From Corallincola holothuriorum (GTDB taxonomy: Bacteria; Pseudomonadota; Gammaproteobacteria; Enterobacterales; Neiellaceae), in NCBI RefSeq assembly GCF_003336225.1, contig NZ_QPID01000001.1:186001-250000 (forward strand): a DNA stretch of 64,000 nucleotides, written 5' to 3'. The notes under the pieces were generated by a model, which saw nothing but the letters and a program-made list of their open reading frames with translations, was not told the DNA's origin and searched no databases. Made by a program: the position numbers and the translations under genes. Position 1 is the stretch's first letter. Every line of letters begins with the position of its first letter. Below, piece after piece: positions 7,787 through 17,212 of the stretch.

Positions 7787-8386
7787 TTAATGTTGTTTTG
7801 CCGCTTCTGCCAGCAGATCGACACCAAACTCTTTCAATATCGATGTCAGTGAAATCAGCGGCAGGCCAACCAAAGTATTGGGATCTTTGCCACTGAGAGA
7901 GTCAAACAGGGTGATCCCCAGCGCTTCACTTTTAAAGCTGCCAGCACAGTTGTAGGGCTTTTCTACCCGAAGGTAGTTCTCTATCTCAGCGATGCTGAGG
8001 TGGCGAAATCTAACCACAAAGGGCTCTACTATCGAGATACAGACGCCGGTGGCTGATTCGTAGACCGCTAACCCGGTGTAAAAAGTCACCTCTTTACCGC
8101 TGGCTTGTTGCAGTTGTTTCACTGCATTCTCATGAGTGCCAGGTTTGCCAAGGATCTGATTATCGATCACAGCCACTTGGTCTGAGCCGATAATTAATGC
8201 ATCGTCAAACAGTGACGATACCGCCGCTGCTTTCTCTTCAGCGAGGCGTTCGACCAGTGCTGTCGGGGCTTCCCCATCCTGAGCTGATTCGTCAATATCT
8301 GGCGATGCGCAGGTGAAAGGGACGGATAATTTCTCTAATATCGCTTTTCTAAAAGGGGAAGTTGAGCCGAGTACTAAGGTTTTCAT
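7787..8386 (-). CDS. yceF: Maf/YceF family nucleotide pyrophosphatase
   Basis: This 199-residue Maf-family protein is of the YceF type, which in E. coli hydrolyses 7-methyl-GTP and related modified nucleoside triphosphates. Visible motifs are the N-terminal [36 protein letters not shown] with the catalytic aspartate, GKPGTHENA and [12 protein letters not shown]. In enterobacteria yceF also lies divergently next to yceD-rpmF-plsX-fab, and that position is kept here. The usual further neighbour rluC is absent, replaced by the DUF962 and mod genes. Confidence 0.93.
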   Translation of the reverse strand: MKTLVLGSTSPFRKAILEKLSVPFTCASPDIDESAQDGEAPTALVERLAEEKAAAVSSLFDDALIIGSDQVAVIDNQILGKPGTHENAVKQLQQASGKEVTFYTGLAVYESATGVCISIVEPFVVRFRHLSIAEIENYLRVEKPYNCAGSFKSEALGITLFDSLSGKDPNTLVGLPLISLTSILKEFGVDLLAEAAKQH

Positions 8387-8463
8387 AGTTTCTTTTTTAC
8401 GCTGATCACTGTTACCGCCTAGTATACGCCCGATTATTCTTCTACTTAAAACCTCATTTTCCT

Positions 8464-8492
8464 TTGACTCTGGGGTATTAGGTCATTATCAT
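8464..8492 (+). promoter_or_regulatory. Sigma-70 promoter of yceD-rpmF-plsX-fab cluster
   Basis: TTGACT (8464-8469), a 17-base spacer and TATCAT (8487-8492) make a strong sigma-70 promoter. The predicted start point (about 8498-8501) falls immediately before the yceD ATG at 8502, so the message would have almost no leader. Confidence 0.7.
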
Positions 8493-8501
8493 TCGCGCCC
8501 T

Positions 8502-9020
8502 ATGCGAAAGGTGAAGTTACCCGTACGTCTAGATCCCATACGAAATTCGCAAAAGCGAACCTCGTATGATGGAGAAATAGACGCAGTACGTTTTAGTCGG
8601 CTCAGTGAAATGGCTCCGTTGTTGGCGCCGGTTTCTGTGGCGCTTAAATGCGGGATAGACGCGCAAGGCCTGGCAGTAGTGGATGCGTCCATTAAAGCTA
8701 GCCTGACACTCACATGTCAGCGTTGTAACGAAACCTTTGAACAGGAGTTTGAAGTTCATTCGCAGTTTTGCCCGATAACGGCGAAAGTGAATGTGGATGA
8801 ACTGCCTGATGCTTATGAGCCAGTTGAACTTGATGAAAATGGTGAAGTTGAACTGCACACTCTGGTTGAAGATGAACTGATGTTAGCTGTACCGATTGTG
8901 CCTATGCATGACGATGCGGATTGTCCTCAGTCTTCGAAAACCATGGTGTTTGGTGAAATAGAGCCTGCTGATGAGCGTCCAAACCCCTTCGCTATACTGA
9001 ATTCGTTAAAAAGTGATTAA
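8502..9020 (+). CDS. yceD: YceD, DUF177 23S rRNA accumulation protein
   Basis: YceD (DUF177) is a conserved protein of 172 residues needed for normal 23S rRNA accumulation and encoded with ribosomal protein L32. It begins MRKVKLPVRLDPIRNSQKR, closely matching E. coli YceD, which supports this start. It carries the cysteine pair LTCQRCNETFEQ, the acidic stretch around PDAYEPVELDENGEVEL, VEDELMLAVPIVPMH and the ending PNPFAILNSLK. There is no Shine-Dalgarno sequence before the ATG, and the promoter places the transcript start within about 3 bases of it, suggesting leaderless translation. rpmF follows after 16 bases. Confidence 0.95.
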   Translation: MRKVKLPVRLDPIRNSQKRTSYDGEIDAVRFSRLSEMAPLLAPVSVALKCGIDAQGLAVVDASIKASLTLTCQRCNETFEQEFEVHSQFCPITAKVNVDELPDAYEPVELDENGEVELHTLVEDELMLAVPIVPMHDDADCPQSSKTMVFGEIEPADERPNPFAILNSLKSD

Positions 9021-9036
9021 CTGAGGAGTAGGGCAG

Positions 9037-9204
9037 ATGGCCGTACAAAAAGTTCGTAAATCTCGTTCCAAGCGTAACATGCGTCGTGCCCACGACAGCC
9101 TGACTGGACCAACTTTGTCTGTAGATGCGACTTCAGGTGAAACTCACCGTCGTCATCACGTGACAGCTGACGGTTTCTACCGTGGTCAAAAGGTTGTCGG
9201 TTAA
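9037..9204 (+). CDS. rpmF: Ribosomal protein L32
   Basis: This small gene encodes bL32, a 55-residue basic protein of the large ribosomal subunit. It reads [20 protein letters not shown] and ends with [11 protein letters not shown], matching gammaproteobacterial L32. The ATG at 9037 has GAGGAG about 12 bases upstream. Its place between yceD and plsX is conserved across Gammaproteobacteria and ties ribosome and lipid synthesis together in one transcription unit. Like its enterobacterial relatives it lacks the zinc-binding cysteines found in some other bL32 proteins. Confidence 0.97.
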   Translation: MAVQKVRKSRSKRNMRRAHDSLTGPTLSVDATSGETHRRHHVTADGFYRGQKVVG

Positions 9205-9219
9205 TACCGAAGGCCTATT

Positions 9220-10251
9220 TTGTCACATCTAACCCTAGCGTTAGATGCCATGGGGGGCGACCATGGCCCCTCTATTACAGTGCCTGCAGCTTTGCAGGCA
9301 TTGCATTCTCACCCCCATCTTAAGATCCAGTTGTTCGGCCTCGAACAAGAACTCACGCCCTTATTAGATAAGTCATTACCCGCAACTCTCACTGATCGTA
9401 TCTCTATTCATCATGCTGATGACGTTGTTAGCATGGGTGATAAACCGTCATTCGCGCTGCGTAATCGGCGGCAGTCTTCTATGCGTCTGGCGCTAAACGC
9501 GGTGGCTGATGGTCACGCTGATGCTTGCGTTAGCGCGGGAAATACCGGCGCGTTGATGTCGATGGCCAAATTTGTCTTAAAGACTCTGCCTGGTATTGAG
9601 CGTCCCGCATTGATTGCTGCTTTGCCAACCGAAGTTGGCAAGCGGGTACATATGCTCGATTTGGGCGCGAACATTAATTGCGATAGTGAAACACTGTTTC
9701 AATTTGCTTTGATGGGGCATGTATTAGCGCAACAAGTTGAACAAATTGAACGCCCTAAAATCGCTTTGCTGAATATCGGTGAAGAGGAAACCAAGGGTAA
9801 TGATCAGATTAAACAGACAGCACAATTACTGTTAGACAGTGACGATATCCATTTTGTTGGCTATATAGAAGGCCGGGACATTTTTACTGGTAACGTCGAT
9901 GTTGTGGTTTGTGACGGTTTTGTCGGTAATGTTTGTTTAAAAACCTGTGAAGGGTTAAGCCAGTTCATCATCAAAGAGTTTAAGCGTCGCTTCAAACCTA
10001 AAGGTTGGCTAAAATTTCTGCTACCTTTTGTTTTACCGACGCTTTCTCGGATGTTAAAAGGGATGAACCCCGACCAGTACAATGGCGCAAGTCTGTTAGG
10101 ATTGCGCGGCATCGTGGTCAAGAGCCACGGTAACGCCGATCTTAAGGCGTTTCAGCACGCGATAGATGAAGCAATCGTGGAAATGGAACGTCAGGTGCCT
10201 AAGCGCATCAAAGATCAACTCGAAGCCGCTCTGCTGGATAAACATTGTTAA
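9220..10251 (+). CDS. plsX: PlsX, phosphate acyltransferase
   Basis: PlsX converts acyl-ACP and phosphate to acyl-phosphate, the acyl donor for glycerol-3-phosphate acylation in phospholipid synthesis, and acts peripherally at the membrane. The 343-residue protein begins [16 protein letters not shown], the family's N-terminal signature, and contains [31 protein letters not shown] and [14 protein letters not shown]. The start is TTG at 9220, the only start codon giving the conserved N-terminus, with GAAGG upstream. fabH follows after 4 bases. Confidence 0.97.
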   Translation: MSHLTLALDAMGGDHGPSITVPAALQALHSHPHLKIQLFGLEQELTPLLDKSLPATLTDRISIHHADDVVSMGDKPSFALRNRRQSSMRLALNAVADGHADACVSAGNTGALMSMAKFVLKTLPGIERPALIAALPTEVGKRVHMLDLGANINCDSETLFQFALMGHVLAQQVEQIERPKIALLNIGEEETKGNDQIKQTAQLLLDSDDIHFVGYIEGRDIFTGNVDVVVCDGFVGNVCLKTCEGLSQFIIKEFKRRFKPKGWLKFLLPFVLPTLSRMLKGMNPDQYNGASLLGLRGIVVKSHGNADLKAFQHAIDEAIVEMERQVPKRIKDQLEAALLDKHC

Positions 10252-10255
10252 TATG

Positions 10256-11206
10256 ATGTACAGCAAAATTTCTGGAACAGGCAGTCACCTGCCTGAGCTT
10301 GTTCGTACCAATGCCGATCTTGAAGAGATGGTAGATACCACTCATCAATGGATCGTTGAACGAACAGGTATTATCGAACGTCGTATCGCCGGCCCTGATG
10401 AAACTGTCGCAACCATGGGTGCAGAAGCAGCCAAAAATGCGCTTGAAGCTGCAGGGTTAACGGCTGATCAACTCGATATGATTATCTGCGCAACGACAAG
10501 TGCAGAACACGCCTTCCCGTCGGCCGCATGTGAAATACAGCGGATCCTAAACGCGCCACCTATGCCTGCATTTGATGTGGCGGCGGCCTGTGCTGGATTT
10601 AGCTATGTATTGAGCGTGGCAGATCAATTTATCCGCACAGGCCAAGCAAAGAATATCTTGGTGATTGGTGCTGATGTCCTTAGCCGCATGACCGACCCGG
10701 AAGATCGCGGAACCATCATCTTATTCGGTGACGGTGCGGGGGCTGCGGTTCTGACTGCTAGTGAAGAGCCGGGTATCTTGTCTACTCACATCAACGCCGA
10801 TGGCCGTTATGGAGATTTGCTGAAAGTCCGCAATATGCGGCCTGGGCAAAAGGAGCATGATTGGCTATTCATGAAGGGCAATGAGGTGTTTAAAGTAGCC
10901 GTCACTAAGCTAAGTGAAGTGGTTGAACAAACACTCAAAGCCAATAACCTGGATAAGCAGGAGTTAGATTGGTTGGTTCCTCACCAAGCCAACCTGCGAA
11001 TTATTCAGGCAACAGCCAAAAAATTGAAGATGTCGATGGATCAGGTGGTGGTTAATCTACACAACACCGGGAATACATCTGCGGCATCTGTACCTGTCGC
11101 GCTCGATGAAGCCATCAGAGATGGTCGGATTAAGCGCGGCGAACTTCTGCTATTGGAAGCCTTTGGCGGTGGTTTTGCCTGGGGCGCGGCACTGGTTCGT
11201 TATTAA
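10256..11206 (+). CDS. fabH: FabH, beta-ketoacyl-ACP synthase III
   Basis: FabH starts fatty-acid synthesis by condensing acetyl-CoA with malonyl-ACP. The 316-residue protein starts [14 protein letters not shown], aligning with E. coli FabH; the reading frame is open further upstream inside plsX, and an ATG at 10253 precedes the chosen one by a codon. The catalytic triad is present: Cys112 in [10 protein letters not shown], His243 in VPHQANLR and Asn273 in [11 protein letters not shown]. It is preceded by plsX (4 bases) and followed by fabD. Confidence 0.97.
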   Translation: MYSKISGTGSHLPELVRTNADLEEMVDTTHQWIVERTGIIERRIAGPDETVATMGAEAAKNALEAAGLTADQLDMIICATTSAEHAFPSAACEIQRILNAPPMPAFDVAAACAGFSYVLSVADQFIRTGQAKNILVIGADVLSRMTDPEDRGTIILFGDGAGAAVLTASEEPGILSTHINADGRYGDLLKVRNMRPGQKEHDWLFMKGNEVFKVAVTKLSEVVEQTLKANNLDKQELDWLVPHQANLRIIQATAKKLKMSMDQVVVNLHNTGNTSAASVPVALDEAIRDGRIKRGELLLLEAFGGGFAWGAALVRY

Positions 11207-11249
11207 ACCCATTATTCATTGATGTGAATGGTAGTTAGGTGAAAAGATT

Positions 11250-12179
11250 ATGAGCAATAAGTTTGCATTTGTATTTCCTGGTCAGGGTTCTCAAACCGTT
11301 GGCATGTTGGCTGATCTGGCGAACAATGAGGTCGTTCAGGCCACGTTCGCTGAAGCATCAGCTGTACTGGGATATGACTTGTGGAAGCTGGTATCTGAAG
11401 GCCCGGTAGAAGACTTGAACCAAACTGACCGCACGCAGCCAGCGTTGTTGGCTAGTTCTGTCGCGCTATTCCGCCTTTGGCAGAGCCAAGGTGGTGAAAT
11501 GCCGAGTGTGATGGCCGGTCACAGCTTGGGCGAATACTCCGCTTTGGTTTGTGCGGGAGTGTTGTCTTTCGTCGATGCGATTAAGTTGGTTGAGCAACGG
11601 GGCAAGTTCATGCAGCAGGCGGTACCTGCGGGTGAAGGTGCTATGTCTGCCATCATCGGCCTGAGCGATGAAGAGATTATCTCTGCTTGTGAGAAAGCCG
11701 CTGAGAATGAAGTGGTGTCGGCAGTGAACTTTAACTCCCCTGGTCAGGTTGTAATTGCAGGCTCCGCTGCAGCTGTGGCACGTGCAAATGAACTTTGTAA
11801 AGAAGCTGGTGCCAAACGAGCGTTACCGCTTCCGGTTAGCGTTCCTTCGCACTGTGCATTGATGAAGCCCGCAGCGGAACAGCTGGCAACATCGTTGGAT
11901 TCCGTAGAGCTTGCAACACCTGTTGTACCGGTTGTTAATAATGTTGATGTGGCTCAGGCCACTGACGCCGCTGAAATTCGTGATGCGTTGGTTAGGCAGT
12001 TACATAAGCCTGTGCGTTGGACTGAATCCGTGCAATCAATGGTCGCCGGTGGTGTGACTGAATTCGTTGAAGTAGGACCGGGTAAGGTACTTTCAGGCTT
12101 GATTAAGCGTATTGACCGTTCTGCAACTTGTGTTGCTGTCAATGACTTTGCCAGCCTTGAAAACGCGCTGACCAAATAA
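11250..12179 (+). CDS. fabD: FabD, malonyl-CoA-ACP transacylase
   Basis: FabD transfers malonyl groups from CoA to acyl carrier protein, supplying the extender unit for fatty-acid synthesis. The 309-residue protein has the N-terminal FVFPGQGSQ motif, the nucleophile Ser92 in GHSLGE and the catalytic His201 in SVPSHCALM, at the same positions as in E. coli. VEVGPGKVLSGL near the C-terminus is also conserved. The ATG at 11250 lies 43 bases after fabH, and fabG follows after 18 bases. Confidence 0.97.
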   Translation: MSNKFAFVFPGQGSQTVGMLADLANNEVVQATFAEASAVLGYDLWKLVSEGPVEDLNQTDRTQPALLASSVALFRLWQSQGGEMPSVMAGHSLGEYSALVCAGVLSFVDAIKLVEQRGKFMQQAVPAGEGAMSAIIGLSDEEIISACEKAAENEVVSAVNFNSPGQVVIAGSAAAVARANELCKEAGAKRALPLPVSVPSHCALMKPAAEQLATSLDSVELATPVVPVVNNVDVAQATDAAEIRDALVRQLHKPVRWTESVQSMVAGGVTEFVEVGPGKVLSGLIKRIDRSATCVAVNDFASLENALTK

Positions 12180-12197
12180 TTTGAGGAATTAAAAAAC

Positions 12198-12944
12198 ATG
12201 TCATTGAACTTGAGCCTGGAAGGTAAAGTTGCTTTGGTCACCGGCGCTAGCCGTGGCATCGGTAAATCAATTGCCCTGAAACTGGTAGAGCAGGGGGCTT
12301 TTGTTATCGGTACAGCAACCAGTGAAAATGGCGCCAACGCCATTGCTGAATATCTTGGTGAACATGGTGCAGGCAAGGTACTAAATGTCACTGAGCAGGC
12401 GTCGGTTGACACATTGTTTGCCGATATCAAAGAATCTCATGGTGGTGTTGATCTGTTAATTAACAACGCTGGCATCACCAAAGATAATCTGTTCATGCGA
12501 ATGAAAGAAGATGAGTGGGAGTCAGTGATCGATACTAACCTGACCTCACTGTTTCGCCTGAGTAAGGCAGTCATTCGTACCATGATGAAGAAACGTGGCG
12601 GTCGTATCGTCAATATCGGATCTGTGGTTGGTACTATGGGCAACGCTGGCCAGGTGAATTACTCGGCAGCAAAAGCGGGTTTGATCGGTTTTACTAAATC
12701 TTTGGCTCGGGAAGTTGCCAGTCGCGGAATCACCGTGAATGCGATCGCGCCCGGATTTATTGAAACTGATATGACACATGCTCTTGACGAAGGTCAGCGC
12801 GGCGCTATTTTGTCTCAGGTACCAATGGAACGTCTTGGAAGCCCAGAAGAAATTGCCTCAGCGGTGGTCTTTTTGGCATCTGATATGGCTGGCTATATTA
12901 CGGGCGAAACGCTGCACGTAAATGGCGGCATGTATATGGTTTAA
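12198..12944 (+). CDS. fabG: FabG, 3-oxoacyl-ACP reductase
   Basis: FabG is the NADPH-dependent short-chain dehydrogenase that reduces beta-ketoacyl-ACP in each elongation round. The 248 residues contain the cofactor loop TGASRGIG (15-22), NNAG (89-92) and the catalytic residues Ser142, Tyr155 and Lys159 (YSAAK). GGAATTAAAAA precedes the ATG. The family is large, but the position between fabD and acpP makes the assignment secure. A 161-base gap with a possible promoter separates it from acpP. Confidence 0.97.
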   Translation: MSLNLSLEGKVALVTGASRGIGKSIALKLVEQGAFVIGTATSENGANAIAEYLGEHGAGKVLNVTEQASVDTLFADIKESHGGVDLLINNAGITKDNLFMRMKEDEWESVIDTNLTSLFRLSKAVIRTMMKKRGGRIVNIGSVVGTMGNAGQVNYSAAKAGLIGFTKSLAREVASRGITVNAIAPGFIETDMTHALDEGQRGAILSQVPMERLGSPEEIASAVVFLASDMAGYITGETLHVNGGMYMV

Positions 12945-13027
12945 CCAAAGAACACATTTTGTTCTGCAATTTTCATAAATAACGCTAAAATCGTGGTTTG
13001 ACCACTTTGAGTTCTTTAGCCAATAGC

Positions 13028-13055
13028 TTGAATCTTTTGGCCTATCGAATACACT
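13028..13055 (+). promoter_or_regulatory. Candidate sigma-70 promoter for acpP
   Basis: TTGAAT (13028-13033), a 16-base spacer and TACACT (13050-13055) lie in the 161-base gap before acpP. Each hexamer matches consensus at 4 of 6 positions. A dedicated promoter is plausible because ACP is made in great excess over the enzymes encoded upstream. Confidence 0.35.
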
Positions 13056-13105
13056 AGGCAAAAATTCGCGAAAGCGTTATTTGTTCATAAAGGAAAATAT
13101 AGAAA

Positions 13106-13342
13106 ATGAGCACTCTTGAAGAACGCGTAAAAAAAATCATCATCGAGCAACTGGGTGTTAAAGAAGAAGAAGTGAAAAACGAAGCTTCTTTTGTTGATGA
13201 CCTCGGTGCAGACTCGCTGGATACAGTTGAGTTGGTGATGGCTCTTGAAGAGGAATTTGATACTGAGATTCCTGACGAAGAAGCTGAAAAGATCACAACT
13301 GTTCAATCAGCTATCGATTACGTCCAGTCTCACCAGGACTAA
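13106..13342 (+). CDS. acpP: Acyl carrier protein
   Basis: This is the 78-residue acidic acyl carrier protein that shuttles growing acyl chains. Ser37 in [10 protein letters not shown] is the 4'-phosphopantetheine attachment site, followed by the helix II acidic surface that binds partner enzymes. It starts [17 protein letters not shown], very close to E. coli AcpP. AAAGGAAAATA precedes the ATG. A strong terminator follows it, so acpP transcripts can be made separately from fabF. Confidence 0.98.
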   Translation: MSTLEERVKKIIIEQLGVKEEEVKNEASFVDDLGADSLDTVELVMALEEEFDTEIPDEEAEKITTVQSAIDYVQSHQD

Positions 13343-13358
13343 TCAAAAAGATTTCAGG

Positions 13359-13387
13359 AAGGCGGCGCTTAAGCCGCCTTTGTTTTT
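13359..13387 (+). terminator. Intrinsic terminator after acpP
   Basis: AAGGCGGC (13359-13366) and GCCGCCTT (13373-13380) form an 8-bp GC-rich stem, followed by TGTTTTTT. It lies between acpP and fabF and would limit read-through, helping set the high ACP to FabF ratio. Confidence 0.85.
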
Positions 13388-13417
13388 TGTAGGGTTAACT
13401 CCTTATGGAGGCAGAAC

Positions 13418-14656
13418 GTGTCTAAACGTCGTGTAGTAATCACTGGCATGGGGATGCTTTCCCCTGTTGGTAACAGCGTTGAAGAGTCCTGGCAGGCTCT
13501 GGTAGCGGGTAAAAGCGGTATCGGTCCTGTTGAGGGGTTTGATGTTGAAGCTTTTTCCACGCGCTTTGCTGGGCAGGTAAAAGACTTCAATGTTGAAGAC
13601 TATATGTCGAAGAAAGATGCTCGCAAGATGGATCTGTTCATTCAATATGGTATTGCCGCTGGTATTCAGGCAATTGAAGATGCCAAATTGGAGATTACAG
13701 ACGAAAACGCAGCGCGTGTAGGCGCAGCGATTGGTTCGGGTATTGGTGGGCTAGGTCTCATCGAAAAGAGCCATGAAGCTCTGCTGGCTGGCGGTCCTCG
13801 CAAGATTTCACCTTTCTTTGTACCTTCGACCATTATCAACATGGTAGCTGGACACCTTTCAATCAAATACGGTTTGAAAGGCCCGAATATTTCTATTGTC
13901 ACCGCCTGTACCTCAGGTGTGCACAATATCGGCCATGCTGCACGTATGATCTGCTACGGTGATGCTGACGCCATGCTGGCTGGTGGTGCTGAGGCCGCTT
14001 GTACGCCACTTGGCTTGGGTGGTTTTGCCGCTGCGAAGGCGCTTTCAACTAGAAATGATGAACCACAGCAAGCAAGCCGCCCGTGGGACAAAGATCGTGA
14101 TGGTTTTGTGCTCGGAGATGGTGCTGGCATGATCGTACTTGAAGAGTATGAATCAGCGAAGGCTCGCGGAGCGAAGATGTACGCAGAAGTGGTTGGTTTT
14201 GGTATGAGCGGCGATGCTTATCACATGACTTCACCACCAGCAGACGGCAGCGGTGCCGCAGCGGCAATGGTAAATGCGCTGAATGATTCTGGTATTGATT
14301 ACGACAAAGTCGGTTATATCAATGCTCATGGTACATCAACACCAGCAGGTGATATTGCTGAAACAGCTGCGGTTAAGTCAGTCTTTGGTGAACATGCCTA
14401 TGACCTGAAGGTCAGTTCAACTAAGTCGATGACAGGCCACTTGCTAGGCGCTGCGGGTGCGATTGAAACCATCATCACAGCACTGGTATTGGAGAAGGGG
14501 ATTATTCCTCCCACCATTAACCTTGATAACCCCGCCGAAGGTTGTGATCTGAATTATTGTGCGCATACCGCCCAAGAAACGGACGCAGAATATGCACTAA
14601 GCAATTCATTCGGTTTTGGTGGTACCAACGGATCCGTGCTTTTGAAGAAAATCTAA
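13418..14656 (+). CDS. fabF: FabF, beta-ketoacyl-ACP synthase II
   Basis: FabF elongates acyl-ACP with malonyl-ACP and is important for making cis-vaccenate and for temperature control of membrane fluidity. The 412-residue protein has the nucleophile Cys164 in [10 protein letters not shown] and the two catalytic histidines in [11 protein letters not shown] and [14 protein letters not shown]. The start is GTG at 13418, with TGGAGG about 8 bases upstream, giving the conserved [17 protein letters not shown]. It is followed by a strong terminator and then pabC. Confidence 0.97.
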   Translation: MSKRRVVITGMGMLSPVGNSVEESWQALVAGKSGIGPVEGFDVEAFSTRFAGQVKDFNVEDYMSKKDARKMDLFIQYGIAAGIQAIEDAKLEITDENAARVGAAIGSGIGGLGLIEKSHEALLAGGPRKISPFFVPSTIINMVAGHLSIKYGLKGPNISIVTACTSGVHNIGHAARMICYGDADAMLAGGAEAACTPLGLGGFAAAKALSTRNDEPQQASRPWDKDRDGFVLGDGAGMIVLEEYESAKARGAKMYAEVVGFGMSGDAYHMTSPPADGSGAAAAMVNALNDSGIDYDKVGYINAHGTSTPAGDIAETAAVKSVFGEHAYDLKVSSTKSMTGHLLGAAGAIETIITALVLEKGIIPPTINLDNPAEGCDLNYCAHTAQETDAEYALSNSFGFGGTNGSVLLKKI

Positions 14657-14677
14657 GTTACGGAAACTGTTGCTGAA

Positions 14678-14716
14678 TAAAAAAGCCTGATACCTTATGG
14701 CATCAGGCTTTTTTAT
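14678..14716 (+). terminator. Intrinsic terminator after fabF
   Basis: AAGCCTGAT (14683-14691) and ATCAGGCTT (14702-14710) form a 9-bp stem flanked by an A-run and followed by TTTT. It ends only a few bases before the pabC start at 14722. Confidence 0.88.
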
Positions 14717-14721
14717 TATCT

Positions 14722-15546
14722 GTGATAACACTTTTGCACCTCATTAATGGCGTAGCCTCATCTCAAATTGATGTTAACGATCGCGGCCTTCAGTATGGCG
14801 ATGGTTTCTTTACCACTATGTTGGTTACCGACGGCCATGCTCAATGGTGGGATCACCACTTGGCGCGATTGCAAACCAGTGCGCAGCGTTTATATATTTC
14901 CGGTATTGATTGGCATCGCTTAGAACGTGACGTTTTTGCGACCGCATCAGCACAGCCATCATCGGTGATTAAGGTGGTTATTACGCGAGGCAGCGGTGGC
15001 CGTGGTTATAGCCCGCAAGGATGTAACCTGCCCTCTGTGATTGTCAGCCAGTTCGCTGTCCCTGCACATGTAGATGCATGGCAGCAGAATGGAATAAGTT
15101 TAGGTGTCGCAAAATTTAAGCTGGGTGTTAGTCCAGCGCTGGCTGGTTTGAAAACACTTAACCGCCTTGAGCAAGTATTAGGTAGGCAAGAGGTGTTGGC
15201 GTTAGGCGTTGATGATGCCGTATTTTGCAATGTTAACGGCGATGTAATAGAGACAAATGCTGCCAATATATTTTGGCGTAAAGATGAGCTTGTATATACA
15301 TGCGATCTTTGCGGTTCCGGGGTTGCAGGGGTGATGAGCCAAGTTGTGTTGGACACGCTTAGCGCAGAAAATATCCCGTTCAATGTCGTCAAAGGTACGT
15401 TAGATGCATTGCGTTCTGCAGATGAAATTTGGATAACGAACAGCGTACAACAAGTTGTTCCTGTCAGACTATTTGATGGCCGAGTGATGCAAGATTTTGC
15501 CTTTAGCCGAAGGCTGCAAGCGATCATCATGGAAGGAAATAGATGA
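14722..15546 (+). CDS. pabC: PabC, aminodeoxychorismate lyase
   Basis: PabC is the PLP-dependent enzyme that releases pyruvate from 4-amino-4-deoxychorismate to give p-aminobenzoate for folate. The protein, up to 274 residues, has the class IV aminotransferase features DRGLQYGDGFFTTML near the N-terminus, LKTLNRLEQVLGRQE with the PLP lysine, and ETNAANIFW. The start is uncertain: GTG at 14722 is used, but TTG at 14734 gives an N-terminus (HLING) closer to E. coli PabC. Neither has an obvious ribosome site, and the fabF terminator ends just upstream. Its stop overlaps mltG (ATGA). D-amino acid or branched-chain aminotransferases are fold relatives, but the location favours pabC. Confidence 0.9.
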   Translation: MITLLHLINGVASSQIDVNDRGLQYGDGFFTTMLVTDGHAQWWDHHLARLQTSAQRLYISGIDWHRLERDVFATASAQPSSVIKVVITRGSGGRGYSPQGCNLPSVIVSQFAVPAHVDAWQQNGISLGVAKFKLGVSPALAGLKTLNRLEQVLGRQEVLALGVDDAVFCNVNGDVIETNAANIFWRKDELVYTCDLCGSGVAGVMSQVVLDTLSAENIPFNVVKGTLDALRSADEIWITNSVQQVVPVRLFDGRVMQDFAFSRRLQAIIMEGNR

Positions 15547-16553
15547 GTTTTTGGAAACGTTTTAGTGTGTTTGTCATTGGCTTAGCCATGCTGGGTATTG
15601 TCGCCGTGGCAATAGTCTTTGCTCGTGTTGATAGCTATTTAAATCAACCGCTTTTTGTCAATGAACCGGTCATTTATGCTGTTGCTAGCGGCAGTCATTA
15701 CCGTAAAGTATTGGATGAGTGGCAGCAGCAAGGTTGGATCCGCGGAGCCTGGCAAAGCCGGCTGGTTGGTCGTGTCTATCCTGAACTTGTAGCGATCAAG
15801 GTCGGTACCTTTCAAATTCAGCCCAATGCTACGCTCAGGGAAAGTTTGGCTTTACTCAGTGGCGGTGCTGAATTTCAGTATCAATTGACCTTTGTAGAAG
15901 GTGAACGTTTTCGTGATTGGCGACTGAAGCTACTGGAAGCCCCAGGCTTAAAACGCACACTGGGTGAGTTAAGTGATGCGCAAGTGAAAGAGGCGTTAGC
16001 CATTGAGTCGCCATCTGTCGAAGGATGGCTCTATCCTGATACCTATTTTTATACTCAGGGCAGCACTGATCTGGAACTGTTGCAGCGCGCCCACGATGCA
16101 ATGAAAGCCCAACTTGAGTTCGCTTGGCAGCAGCGAGATCCTGATATCCCGCTAAAAAGTGAGTATGAGGTGTTAATTATGGCCTCGATCATTGAAAAGG
16201 AGACCGGCGTTGATGACGAACGCCCTCGGATATCCTCCGTATTCGAAAATCGCCTTAGGTTAGGCATGCGCTTACAAACGGATCCGACCGTTATATACGG
16301 CTTAGGGGACAGCTATCAAGGGGATATTAAACGGGTTCATTTGCGTCAAAAGACCGCATATAACACCTATGTGATCCCTGCTTTACCGCCTACGCCTATT
16401 GCGATGCCGGGAGTTAACTCGCTGATGGCAGCCGTGAAACCGGAAAAATCGGATTACCTCTATTTTGTCGCCAGCGGTGGCGGGCGTCACTATTTCTCCC
16501 GTACCTTGAAAGAGCATAATCAAGCGGTCAGAAAATATATTCTTGGAAAATGA
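15543..16553 (+). CDS. mltG: MltG, endolytic murein transglycosylase
   Basis: MltG (YceG) is an inner-membrane enzyme that cleaves nascent glycan strands and is thought to set their length. The 336-residue protein has one N-terminal membrane helix (about residues 8-27), a LysM-like region, and the catalytic domain with the active-site glutamate in [16 protein letters not shown] and the following [20 protein letters not shown]. The C-terminal half has [20 protein letters not shown]. It is translationally coupled to pabC upstream and tmk downstream, the order seen in E. coli. Confidence 0.96.
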   Translation: MSFWKRFSVFVIGLAMLGIVAVAIVFARVDSYLNQPLFVNEPVIYAVASGSHYRKVLDEWQQQGWIRGAWQSRLVGRVYPELVAIKVGTFQIQPNATLRESLALLSGGAEFQYQLTFVEGERFRDWRLKLLEAPGLKRTLGELSDAQVKEALAIESPSVEGWLYPDTYFYTQGSTDLELLQRAHDAMKAQLEFAWQQRDPDIPLKSEYEVLIMASIIEKETGVDDERPRISSVFENRLRLGMRLQTDPTVIYGLGDSYQGDIKRVHLRQKTAYNTYVIPALPPTPIAMPGVNSLMAAVKPEKSDYLYFVASGGGRHYFSRTLKEHNQAVRKYILGK

Positions 16554-17212
16554 TAATGAGTGAAGTAACAGTCCCGGGTAAATTTATTGTTATCGAAGGG
16601 CTCGAAGGTGCCGGCAAGAGCACAGCTGTCACTGCGGTGACGGAGTTTCTGGCTTCCCACGGCGTGCGCGATATCTTAACAACGAGAGAGCCAGGTGGTA
16701 CGCCGTTGGCGGAGCAACTACGTAATATCGTGAAATCTCCGACCCTGGATGAACCGGTCGCTCCGGAAACTGAGTTGCTCTTGATGTATGCCAGTCGCGC
16801 ACAGTTGGTCAAAACGGTTATTGAACCCGCGTTAGCCGCTGGGAAATGGGTATTGGGCGATCGCCATGACTTGTCGAGTCGCGCGTATCAAGGCGGTGGT
16901 CGCGGGATTGACGATGGTCAGATCCAGGCAATAAAACATGCAGTGCTTGGTGACTTTAAACCGGACTTAACGCTCTACATGGATATAGATCCTGAAGTAG
17001 GCTTAGCTAGGGCTCGAGGGCGGGGCGAATTAGATCGTATTGAGCTGGAAGCGCTCGACTTTTTCGTGAGAACACGAGAGCGCTACTTGACCCTGGCCAA
17101 GCAAGACCCAAGTATTAGAACCGTTGACGCTGGGGTTGCCATACCGCAAGTGACGCAACAAATAAATGATCTGCTCGCCGAAGAGGTTTTACCGTGGCTC
17201 AGCAAGTGCTAA
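16550..17212 (+). CDS. tmk: Thymidylate kinase
   Basis: Tmk phosphorylates dTMP to dTDP for DNA synthesis. The protein of 220 residues has the P-loop GLEGAGKST, the DR-type motif [16 protein letters not shown] that binds the dTMP base and phosphate, and the lid region [12 protein letters not shown] characteristic of the E. coli type. The ATG at 16550 overlaps the mltG stop; a second ATG two codons later (16556) is an equally possible start. The 3' end overlaps holB by 19 bases. Confidence 0.96.
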   Translation: MIMSEVTVPGKFIVIEGLEGAGKSTAVTAVTEFLASHGVRDILTTREPGGTPLAEQLRNIVKSPTLDEPVAPETELLLMYASRAQLVKTVIEPALAAGKWVLGDRHDLSSRAYQGGGRGIDDGQIQAIKHAVLGDFKPDLTLYMDIDPEVGLARARGRGELDRIELEALDFFVRTRERYLTLAKQDPSIRTVDAGVAIPQVTQQINDLLAEEVLPWLSKC

